Shown here in pieces: positions 1 to 5,270 of a DNA stretch of 5,270 nt. Source of the stretch: Gammaproteobacteria bacterium (GTDB taxonomy: Bacteria > Pseudomonadota > Gammaproteobacteria > UBA9214); assembly GCA_030632175.1 (NCBI GenBank), contig DAOVVG010000185.1, positions 1 to 5,270 of the forward strand. The letters are read 5' to 3'. The first letter of the stretch is position 1. Each line of letters starts with the position of its first letter. The notes below the pieces were generated by a model that ran no database searches, had not been told where the DNA came from, and saw only the letters and a list, made by a program, of their open reading frames with translations. The translations under genes and the position numbers were made by a program.

Positions 1-297
1 AACAATTGCTTCAAAAACGGTGTGCTTCCCATCGTGCTGGATGAAGATACGATTGACCGCCTGTTTACAGATGTTGATGCCACTCACGGCTATCAGATGA
101 CGGTAGACCTGCCGGCGCAACAAATTCATCTTCACGACGGCGAAATTCTTGCGTTTGATGTTGACCCGTTTCGCAAGGATTGCCACATACGCGGACTGGA
201 CGATATTGGTCTGACACTGGAACACGCGGCTGAAATTCGCGGCTTTGAGGAAAAACACCGGCATAAAGCGCCCTGGTTATTTGACGTAACTAATTAG
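1..297 (+). CDS. leuD: 3-isopropylmalate dehydratase small subunit (C-terminal part, start outside window)
   Basis: This is the small, swivel-domain subunit of isopropylmalate isomerase. With LeuC it converts 2-isopropylmalate to 3-isopropylmalate in cytoplasmic leucine synthesis (EC 4.2.1.33). The reading frame is open from base 1 and gives 98 residues before the TAG at 295-297. The family is about 200-215 residues, so about half is visible and the true start lies upstream. The visible part opens with NNCFKNGVLPIVL, the typical LeuD segment of the aconitase-like swivel domain. It ends with the conserved block FRKDCHIRGLDDIGLTL (visible residues 57-73) followed by the usual short charged helix and tail. 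An internal GTG at 22 is not a start, because family homology continues upstream of it. leuB follows 22 bases later, which implies cotranscription. leuC would be expected just upstream, outside the window. Nothing in the visible part looks damaged. Confidence 0.96.
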   Translation, partial: NNCFKNGVLPIVLDEDTIDRLFTDVDATHGYQMTVDLPAQQIHLHDGEILAFDVDPFRKDCHIRGLDDIGLTLEHAAEIRGFEEKHRHKAPWLFDVTN

Positions 298-319
298 ATT
301 AATTACATAGTATATTGAT

Positions 320-1396
320 ATGACACATAAAATAACGATTCTTCCTGGTGATGGAATTGGTCCGGAGATCATGGCGGAAGCCATCAAGGTGCTGGATGTT
401 CTGCAATCAGCCCACGGTTTGTCGGTCGCCATGGAGCAGGCGCCTGTAGGCGGTGCCGGTTATGACGCCCACGGTCATCCCTTGCCGGCGGAAACACTGA
501 GTGTAGCGCGCTCGGCAGATGCGATTTTGCTGGGATCGGTCGGCGGACCACAGTGGGAAACACTGGAACGTCACCTGCGCCCGGAACAGGGTCTGCTGAC
601 ATTACGCTCCGAGCTGTCGCTGTTCTCCAACCTGCGGCCTGCTATTTTGTATCCGCAGCTTGCCGGGGCATCCACACTAAAACCCGAGGTCGTCAGCGGC
701 CTGGATATCATGATCGTACGTGAGCTGACCGGTGGTATCTATTTTGGCCAGCCACGCGGTATAAGGCAGCTGGAGAACGGCGAGTCGCAGGGATTTAATA
801 CACTGGTCTATTCCGAGTCGGAAATAGAACGCATAGGTCGTTCCGCATTCGAAATAGCGCGCAAGCGTTCCGGACGCCTGTGTTCGGTCGACAAGGCCAA
901 TGTGCTGGAGGTTTCCGAACTGTGGCGGCAGGTAATTACGCGGATGGGTGACGAGTACAGTGATGTTGAACTCAGTCATATGTATGTTGATAACGCGGCC
1001 ATGCAACTGGTGCGCGAGCCAAAGCAGTTTGATGTCATCGTAACAGGTAATATGTTTGGCGATATCCTGTCGGATGCAGCCGCAATGCTGACCGGCTCCA
1101 TCGGGATGCTGCCATCAGCATCGCTGGACTGTAACAACAAGGGTATGTATGAGCCAATACACGGTTCTGCGCCGGATATTGCCGGTCAGGGTGTCGCCAA
1201 TCCGCTGGCAACCATACTGTCTGTCGCCATGATGCTGCGTTACAGCCTCAACGAGGTAGCACTGGCAGATCGTGTTGAGGCAGCAGTGGGCACGGTACTG
1301 GATTCAGGTTTGCGCACGGCAGATATAGCTTCTGACGGAATGCAGACTGTTGGCACAACGGCGATGGGCGATGCAGTGGTTGCTGCATTGCAGTAG
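320..1396 (+). CDS. leuB: 3-isopropylmalate dehydrogenase
   Basis: LeuB oxidises and decarboxylates 3-isopropylmalate to 2-ketoisocaproate using NAD+ (EC 1.1.1.85), the step after LeuCD in leucine synthesis. It is a cytoplasmic enzyme, normally a homodimer. The 358 residues match the usual family length. The N-terminal GDGIGPEI is at residues 10-17. Substrate residues known from Thermus LeuB have clear counterparts: R96, R106, R134 (in VRELTGG), Y141, K192 (in SVDKANVLE), D224 (in YVDNA), and the metal-binding D248 and D252 (in FGDILSD). The NAD-binding loop HGSAPDIAG is at 281-289. The ATG at 320 is the only sensible start: an in-frame stop lies at 308-310, and the first conserved motif begins only nine residues in. 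The 22-base leader is AT-rich and has no clear Shine-Dalgarno, so translation may depend on coupling to leuD. No leuA-type leader peptide is visible here. All key residues are intact, so I expect an active enzyme. Confidence 0.98.
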   Translation: MTHKITILPGDGIGPEIMAEAIKVLDVLQSAHGLSVAMEQAPVGGAGYDAHGHPLPAETLSVARSADAILLGSVGGPQWETLERHLRPEQGLLTLRSELSLFSNLRPAILYPQLAGASTLKPEVVSGLDIMIVRELTGGIYFGQPRGIRQLENGESQGFNTLVYSESEIERIGRSAFEIARKRSGRLCSVDKANVLEVSELWRQVITRMGDEYSDVELSHMYVDNAAMQLVREPKQFDVIVTGNMFGDILSDAAAMLTGSIGMLPSASLDCNNKGMYEPIHGSAPDIAGQGVANPLATILSVAMMLRYSLNEVALADRVEAAVGTVLDSGLRTADIASDGMQTVGTTAMGDAVVAALQ

Positions 1397-1435
1397 CTTC
1401 GGCTGCCCTCTATATGAAGTCTATTTTTAATTTTC

Positions 1436-1442
1436 AAGGTAG
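1436..1442 (+). promoter_or_regulatory. Ribosome binding site of asd
   Basis: AAGGTAG lies 8 bases before the ATG at 1451 and is a fair match to the anti-Shine-Dalgarno partner. It fixes the asd start, which also places the GATGAVG-type cofactor motif at the usual distance from the N terminus. It contrasts with leuB, whose leader has no comparable site. Confidence 0.75.
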
Positions 1443-1450
1443 TTAAACTG

Positions 1451-2473
1451 ATGTCTCGTAAATTTGATGTTGCAGTCGTAGGTGCCACCGGCGCGGTGGG
1501 TGAAACCATGCTTGAAATTCTTGCCGAGCGTGATTTTCCTGTTAATAATGTTTACCCGCTGGCGAGCGAGCGCTCGGCAGGCAAGAGAATTTCGTTCAAG
1601 GGCAAGCATCTGACAATAGAGGATCTGAGTACCTTTGACTTTTCGAAGGTTCAGATCGGACTGTTTTCAGCCGGTGCGGGTATATCTGAAAAGTACGCAC
1701 CGATTGCTGCAAAGGCCGGCTGTGTTGTTATCGATAATACCTCGCAATATCGCTATGACGACGAGATTCCGCTGGTCGTTCCTGAAGTTAATGCGCATGC
1801 CATTGCCGGTTACACGCGTCATGGCATTATCGCCAATCCAAACTGTTCCACCATCCAGATGCTGGTAGCGCTCAAACCCCTGCATGATGAGGCCGGAATC
1901 GAACGCATCAATGTCTGCACCTATCAGGCTGTATCAGGTACTGGCAAGGAGGCGATTTCAGAGCTGGCGAGTCAGACGGCAGAATTGCTCAATGGAAGAT
2001 CTGCCGAGGCAAAGGTCTACCCGCGCCAGATTGCCTTCAATGTGCTGCCTCATATCGATGTCTTCCAGGACAATGGCTACACCAAGGAAGAAATGAAGAT
2101 GGTCTGGGAAACCAGAAAAATCATGGAAGACGAGTCAATCCAGGTGAATCCTACCGCGGTCCGGGTGCCGGTTTTCTATGGTCATTCGGAGGCGCTGCAT
2201 ATTGAGACACGGGAGAAGCTGGATGCGGCCCGGGCAACGGAATTGCTGGAAAAGGCGCCGGGCGTCGTTGTGCTGGACAGGCATGAGGATGGCGGTTATC
2301 CGACGGCCGTTTCCGAAGGGGCTACCCATGATCCGGTCTATGTTGGCCGAATCCGCGAGGATATTTCTCATCCGCGCGGTTTAGACTTGTGGGTGGTTGC
2401 CGATAATGTGCGCAAAGGTGCAGCCCTCAACAGTGTCCAGATCGCTGAAATATTGGTCAAAGAGTATTTGTGA
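1451..2473 (+). CDS. asd: Aspartate-semialdehyde dehydrogenase (short, about 340-residue class)
   Basis: Asd reduces aspartyl-4-phosphate to aspartate 4-semialdehyde with NADPH (EC 1.2.1.11). This is the branch point toward diaminopimelate/lysine, threonine and methionine, and therefore toward peptidoglycan. The 340 residues begin with a Rossmann fold carrying GATGAVG at 11-17. The phosphate-binding Arg is R101 (SQYR). The catalytic Cys is C132 in NPNCSTIQ, Q159 lies in TYQAVSGTG, the EEMK motif is at 213-216, and R238 and the general-base H245 sit seven residues apart in RVPVFYGHSEA. The C terminus returns to the cofactor domain (LWVVADNVRKGAA, 313-325). Length and motif style match the shorter Asd class rather than the roughly 370-residue E. 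coli-type enzyme. The E. coli-type paralogue Usg lacks the catalytic Cys, so C132 argues for an active enzyme. It sits 54 bases after leuB, with its own ribosome binding site, and probably shares the leu transcript. Confidence 0.97.
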   Translation: MSRKFDVAVVGATGAVGETMLEILAERDFPVNNVYPLASERSAGKRISFKGKHLTIEDLSTFDFSKVQIGLFSAGAGISEKYAPIAAKAGCVVIDNTSQYRYDDEIPLVVPEVNAHAIAGYTRHGIIANPNCSTIQMLVALKPLHDEAGIERINVCTYQAVSGTGKEAISELASQTAELLNGRSAEAKVYPRQIAFNVLPHIDVFQDNGYTKEEMKMVWETRKIMEDESIQVNPTAVRVPVFYGHSEALHIETREKLDAARATELLEKAPGVVVLDRHEDGGYPTAVSEGATHDPVYVGRIREDISHPRGLDLWVVADNVRKGAALNSVQIAEILVKEYL

Positions 2474-2485
2474 GCTATAGTGCGG

Positions 2486-2525
2486 TCTGCCCGATGGCAG
2501 AGTGATGCCAGCCGGGCCATACGGG
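2486..2525 (+). other. Inverted repeats in the asd-fimV gap (possible RNA structure)
   Basis: The 102-base gap between asd and fimV holds two competing folds. A local hairpin pairs TCTGCC (2486-2491) with GGCAGA (2496-2501) across a CGAT loop. A longer arm pairs CCCGATGGC (2490-2498) with GCCAT-A-CGGG (2516-2525), nine pairs with one bulged A around a 17-base loop. No run of T follows either stem, so this is not a standard intrinsic terminator. It could be a transcript-processing or pausing structure at the end of the amino-acid genes, or chance pairing. Pairing was done by eye, with no energy calculated. Confidence 0.4.
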
Positions 2526-2560
2526 TGTACTGGACCGAGGATTATTGAAACAGACAACTT

Positions 2561-2568
2561 AAAGGGGA
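2561..2568 (+). promoter_or_regulatory. Ribosome binding site of fimV
   Basis: AAAGGGGA ends 7 bases before the ATG at 2576. It is a strong Shine-Dalgarno and decides the fimV start, in agreement with the signal peptide that begins exactly there. I could not find a convincing -35/-10 pair in the gap upstream. Confidence 0.8.
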
Positions 2569-2575
2569 TTTAGGT

Positions 2576-4762
2576 ATGTTGAAGAAATCGGCTGTTGCAG
2601 CGGCCCTGTTGTTTATCACGGTATCCTCCAATGTATATGCGCTGGGCCTCGGCGCCATCGATATGCAATCGGCGCTGAATCAGCCGATGAACGCAGTGAT
2701 AGACCTGACCTCCGCTTCAGGTACTGATCTCTCCGAAATAAAGATTTCCATCGCCTCGCAAGAGGCCCATGACCGAACCGGCCTGTCGAAAACCAGGATC
2801 CTGAGTGACTTCCAGTTCACTATAGAGCAGGACGCCCAGGGTAACGCATTCGTACGGATTACCAGCTCCGATGCTGTTCATGAGCCCTTCCTTGAATTTC
2901 TGCTGGAACTGCAATGGTCTAATGGCCGTCTGCTGCGTGAATACACGGTACTGGTTGACCCGCCGGTGACCATGCCGGCTACACCGGTTGCTCCGGCTGC
3001 ACCTGTCAGCCGGGCACCTGCACCGGCAGCACAGGCTCCGGTTCGTCAAAGCAGGCCGACATCAAGCCGCCCGGCAACAACCCCTGTTCGCACAGCTGCT
3101 GCACCGGCAGCATCTGCTGACAGTTATGGACCGATCAGGCGAAAAGAGACGCTGTGGGATATCGCCAAGCGTGTTCGCCCGGGTAATGACATTACCGTTG
3201 ACCAGATGATGCACGCCCTGTTGCGTGAAAACCCGCATGCCTTCATAAACAACAATATAAACCGGCTCAAGGCCGGTGTAACGCTGAATATCCCTGACAG
3301 AACCAAAATTACATCCATTACCGCGAGTGAGGCTGTTGCAGAGTCACGCCGGCAGACACAGGAATGGCAGGATGGCCGGACGGCACCTGTACAGGAGAGT
3401 GAACCGGTAGCGCCTACAGATAAAGTTATTGCAGAAACTGATGCCCGTTTACAGCTGACGGCACCCGAAGATGAAGCCGTTGCCGGGGCAGCAACTGCGA
3501 GTGCGGGTGATCCGGAAGCAGCGGATGGCCAGTCAGCTACAGACATGAACAAACAGCTTGCACTGGCTTCAGAAGAAGCGGAGGCCAACAAGGCCCAGAC
3601 CCGGGAACTGCAGTCGCGTGTTGATGAACTGGAAGAGCAGATTGAAACCATGAAGCGTCTGCTGGAACTCAAGGACGACGCGCTGGCAGGTATCCAGGAT
3701 CAGGTTGCTTCCGGGGAGCAGGCAGAAGCAGAAATGCCGGAGACAATTGAACCAGAGGCGCTGCAGGAAACCGATGTTATTGTGATAGACGAACAGGCGG
3801 CTGCAGAAGTGGAGGAGGTTGCTGAGCCTGAACCTGAACAAGCGCCGCTACCTGACACCACCGATGAACCACGGGGTATCGTCAATAAACTTATGGATAA
3901 TCCGGTGCTTGCTGGCCTGGGTGTGCTGGTGGCGATATTACTTGGCGGTTTTCTCTGGGCATCTACACGGCAGAAGGGCCACCAGGGCATTTTTGATGAT
4001 GAAATGACACTGGAAAAACACATGGCAGGCAGTTCGGCCAGAAATACCGGAGCACAGGTTCCGGTGGTAGATTTTGAAGAAGAGGAAGTGCCTGAAGAGG
4101 AATTGGCACCCATTCAGAGTCACGATGAAAGCGATCCGGTCACTGAGGCAGATGTATATCTTGCCTACGGCAGAATTCAGCAGGCGCAGGATGTGCTTCA
4201 GGCGGCACTGGAAAAAGCCCCTTTAGATAATAATCTGAGGAGCAAGTTGCTCGAGGTGTATCACGCAGGCGGAAATATCTCGGCGTTTGATCGCGAAGCC
4301 AGTGATTTTCGTGACGGTGTGACCGAGGATGATCCACAATGGTTACGGGTTGCTGCCATGGGCTTTGCTCTCTCTCCGGAAAATGACCTCTATCGCGCTG
4401 CCGGGCTGAGCAAGGAAAGCACGGGTGATCCGGAGTTCGACATGGATTTGTCAGGCATGGATGAATCGGGCGGGGGCAGTATCGTAGAGGAAGCCGGATC
4501 AGACGATGCGGGTCTGGAGCTTCCGGAAAGTATCGAGTTCAACCTCGATGATGCTGTGGATGAAATGATTGAGGATGAAGAAGATGCCAGCGAAGGTCTG
4601 CTGAACAATGCTGACGAAATCGCTACCAAGCTTGATCTGGCGCGCGCTTATATGGACATGGGTGATCCTGAAGGTGCACGCAACATCCTTGATGAGGTAA
4701 TGGACGAAGGCAACGACGATCAAAAGCGCGAAGCGGAAGAAATTATTTCACAACTTGGTTGA
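2576..4762 (+). CDS. fimV: FimV-family polar/pilus assembly protein
   Basis: FimV-family proteins are inner-membrane, peptidoglycan-binding organisers of the cell pole, needed for twitching motility and for type IV pilus or type II secretion assembly in Pseudomonas. The 728 residues carry the full family layout. A signal peptide covers about 1-22 (KK, hydrophobic core, probable cleavage after VYA). The FimV N-terminal domain is about 23-129, starting LGLGAIDMQSALNQPMNA. A Pro/Ala linker covers 131-182. A LysM-type domain is at about 184-242 (YGPIRRKETLWDIAKRV). A Glu-rich coiled coil covers about 324-376. One membrane span lies at about 443-463. A very acidic cytoplasmic part has a TPR-like helix pair at about 521-578. 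The FimV C-terminal domain is at about 678-728 (LDLARAYMDMGDPEGARNIL). At 728 residues it is shorter than the roughly 920-residue P. aeruginosa protein, mainly in the linker and acidic regions. No pilus genes are in view, so the role in this organism is inferred from the family. Confidence 0.93.
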   Translation: MLKKSAVAAALLFITVSSNVYALGLGAIDMQSALNQPMNAVIDLTSASGTDLSEIKISIASQEAHDRTGLSKTRILSDFQFTIEQDAQGNAFVRITSSDAVHEPFLEFLLELQWSNGRLLREYTVLVDPPVTMPATPVAPAAPVSRAPAPAAQAPVRQSRPTSSRPATTPVRTAAAPAASADSYGPIRRKETLWDIAKRVRPGNDITVDQMMHALLRENPHAFINNNINRLKAGVTLNIPDRTKITSITASEAVAESRRQTQEWQDGRTAPVQESEPVAPTDKVIAETDARLQLTAPEDEAVAGAATASAGDPEAADGQSATDMNKQLALASEEAEANKAQTRELQSRVDELEEQIETMKRLLELKDDALAGIQDQVASGEQAEAEMPETIEPEALQETDVIVIDEQAAAEVEEVAEPEPEQAPLPDTTDEPRGIVNKLMDNPVLAGLGVLVAILLGGFLWASTRQKGHQGIFDDEMTLEKHMAGSSARNTGAQVPVVDFEEEEVPEEELAPIQSHDESDPVTEADVYLAYGRIQQAQDVLQAALEKAPLDNNLRSKLLEVYHAGGNISAFDREASDFRDGVTEDDPQWLRVAAMGFALSPENDLYRAAGLSKESTGDPEFDMDLSGMDESGGGSIVEEAGSDDAGLELPESIEFNLDDAVDEMIEDEEDASEGLLNNADEIATKLDLARAYMDMGDPEGARNILDEVMDEGNDDQKREAEEIISQLG
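3018..3112 (+). repeat. Short in-frame direct repeat in the FimV Pro/Ala linker
   Basis: CTGCACCGGCAGCA occurs at 3018-3031 and again at 3099-3112. The copies are 81 bases apart, exactly 27 codons, so loss or gain of one unit would keep the fimV frame. Both encode a PAPAA or AAPAA stretch of the linker between the N-terminal domain and LysM. It may reflect length drift of a low-complexity linker, or simply repeated use of the same Ala/Pro codons. Confidence 0.6.
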
Positions 4763-4763
4763 T

Positions 4764-5270
4764 GTGCACCCGTTAATACGGGTTGTTGCGCTTCTCATTT
4801 TTATTGCCGGCCTGGCGCTTGCCAGGCCATTGCTTTTAGCGGCCGGCATCGGCTTGTTGCTACTGCTGAACATCCTTGCCGGATTTCCTGCCCCGGGAAA
4901 ATTACTGCAGATGATATTGCGACTACGCTGGTTGTTTCTGGCGATTTTGCTGGTCTATGGGTGGTGGACCCCGGGTGCTAATCTGCTCCCGGTCATGGGT
5001 TCGTGGTCACCAACTTCCGAAGGTGTGTATACAGGCTTATTGCGCGTATTGTCTCTGGTATTGATTGTTGCGGCCGTGCATTTGCTGTTGCAGGTGACCA
5101 GCCGCAGGGAATTATTGCCCGCTATTATGCAATTGATCAGGCCTGTCACCACGGAAACTGCAAGAGCCCGCCTTGCTGTGCGCATCCTGCTCACGCTGGA
5201 GGCTGTCACCCGGGTGCAACCACTGGTCAGTGATGCATTGAAAAAGCGGCCTTTGAATAACTACCGTCTG
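4764..5270 (+). CDS. Membrane protein resembling CbiQ/EcfT transporter subunit (partial, runs off window)
   Basis: The frame is open from a GTG at 4764 to the window end, 169 residues, with the C terminus missing. The chosen start gives MHPLIRVVALLIF, a plausible short N-tail before a membrane span. A TTG at 4755 is the alternative, and the ATG at 4762 is in another frame with a stop after four codons. The GTG follows the fimV TGA by one base and has no clear Shine-Dalgarno, which suggests translational coupling. Four hydrophobic segments are visible at about 7-20, 23-41, 56-68 and 92-111. The stretch LLQVTSRRELLPAIMQLIRP (108-127) resembles the CbiQ/EcfT signature in which a Thr-rich turn precedes an E-L-x-x-A-x-x-x-L-x-x-P helix. 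The family is typically about 220-270 residues, and EcfT subunits couple paired ATPases to a vitamin- or metal-binding S component. No partner gene is visible and no Ala-Arg-Gly coupling motif is seen in the available part. The family call is moderate and no substrate can be assigned. Confidence 0.6.
   Translation, partial: MHPLIRVVALLIFIAGLALARPLLLAAGIGLLLLLNILAGFPAPGKLLQMILRLRWLFLAILLVYGWWTPGANLLPVMGSWSPTSEGVYTGLLRVLSLVLIVAAVHLLLQVTSRRELLPAIMQLIRPVTTETARARLAVRILLTLEAVTRVQPLVSDALKKRPLNNYRL
4768..4783 (+). other. Perfect 6-bp hairpin at the start of the EcfT-like gene
   Basis: ACCCGT (4768-4773) and ACGGGT (4778-4783) form a perfect six-pair stem with a TAAT loop. It begins two bases after the GTG start codon and six after the fimV stop. 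It is not followed directly by a T run. In the RNA it could hinder a ribosome initiating on its own while being opened by one finishing fimV, which would fit translational coupling. This role is inferred from position only. Confidence 0.45.
4809..4837 (+). terminator. Terminator-like hairpin inside the EcfT-like gene (tentative)
   Basis: GGCCTGGC (4809-4816) pairs perfectly with GCCAGGCC (4821-4828) across a GCTT loop, giving eight pairs, six of them G-C on each flank of a T-A pair region. ATTGCTTTTAG follows, with four T at 4834-4837. The T run is short and starts five bases after the stem, so as an intrinsic terminator it is weak. It lies 46 bases after the fimV stop but within codons of the next gene, so it could partly end the fimV transcript or act as an attenuator. 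GC-rich hydrophobic codons can also produce such pairing by chance. Confidence 0.3.

Noticed and set aside
281..309. TTGACG (281-286) with TACATA (304-309) at 17-base spacing as a leuB promoter
   Set aside because: The -35 part is good, but the -10 matches only about three of six bases and the start would fall a few bases before the leuB ATG. The better hexamer TATATT (311-316) is 24 bases from the -35, too far for a sigma-70 promoter.
1388..1416. TTGCAG (1388-1393) with TATATG (1411-1416) at 17-base spacing as an asd promoter
   Set aside because: The spacing is right, but both hexamers are weak (about three and four matches of six). The first overlaps the leuB stop region, so I did not list it.
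1397..1450. Riboswitch or leader peptide upstream of asd
   Set aside because: The gap is only 54 bases, too short for a lysine riboswitch, and contains no start codon followed by a Lys- or Thr-rich short frame.
3124..3672. 182-codon open frame on the minus strand within fimV
   Set aside because: Its translation is Ser-rich low complexity, mirroring the Glu/Ala codons of fimV on the other strand. It has no recognisable domain, and the opposing frame is a well-supported gene.
4762..4776. ATG at 4762 overlapping the fimV TGA as the start of the downstream gene
   Set aside because: This frame reads only four codons before a stop at 4774-4776. The GTG two bases later opens the long frame.
4955..5209. 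84-codon minus-strand open frame near the window end
   Set aside because: It lies opposite the membrane-protein frame. The + strand frame shows coherent hydrophobic spans and an EcfT-like segment, while this one shows no family features.

Overview
This window looks like an ordinary chromosomal housekeeping segment from a gammaproteobacterium. The best evidence is the gene order leuD-leuB-asd-fimV, all on the + strand. That block is familiar from Pseudomonas-like and related gammaproteobacterial genomes, where truA usually follows. FimV itself is essentially a gammaproteobacterial protein. The sequence does not let me name a genus. I see no insertion sequence, phage gene, tRNA, rRNA or CRISPR array.

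Layout. Positions 1-297 hold the C-terminal half of leuD (isopropylmalate isomerase small subunit), cut by the window edge. Positions 320-1396 are a complete leuB (3-isopropylmalate dehydrogenase), 22 bases after leuD. After a 54-base gap, 1451-2473 is a complete asd (aspartate-semialdehyde dehydrogenase) of the short, roughly 340-residue class with its catalytic residues intact. A 102-base gap with a foldable inverted repeat leads to fimV at 2576-4762. FimV is a large inner-membrane protein with a signal peptide, an N-terminal FimV domain, a LysM domain, a coiled coil, one membrane span and an acidic cytoplasmic tail ending in the FimV C-terminal domain. The last gene starts at a GTG (4764) one base after the fimV stop and runs off the end. 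It is a multi-spanning membrane protein that resembles the CbiQ/EcfT transmembrane subunit of energy-coupling-factor transporters.

How the genes work together. LeuD and LeuB catalyse consecutive steps of leucine synthesis. Asd makes aspartate semialdehyde for lysine/diaminopimelate, threonine and methionine. FimV belongs to cell-pole organisation, twitching motility and type IV pilus or type II secretion assembly, so the cluster is conserved by position rather than by one pathway. No gene is longer than a 102-base gap from its neighbour, so there is no gene-free stretch to explain.

I did not find a convincing new multi-gene system. The points most worth a second look are the EcfT-like gene coupled to fimV with no ATPase or substrate-binding partner in view, and a nested, mutually exclusive set of inverted repeats over its first codons that resembles an attenuator.
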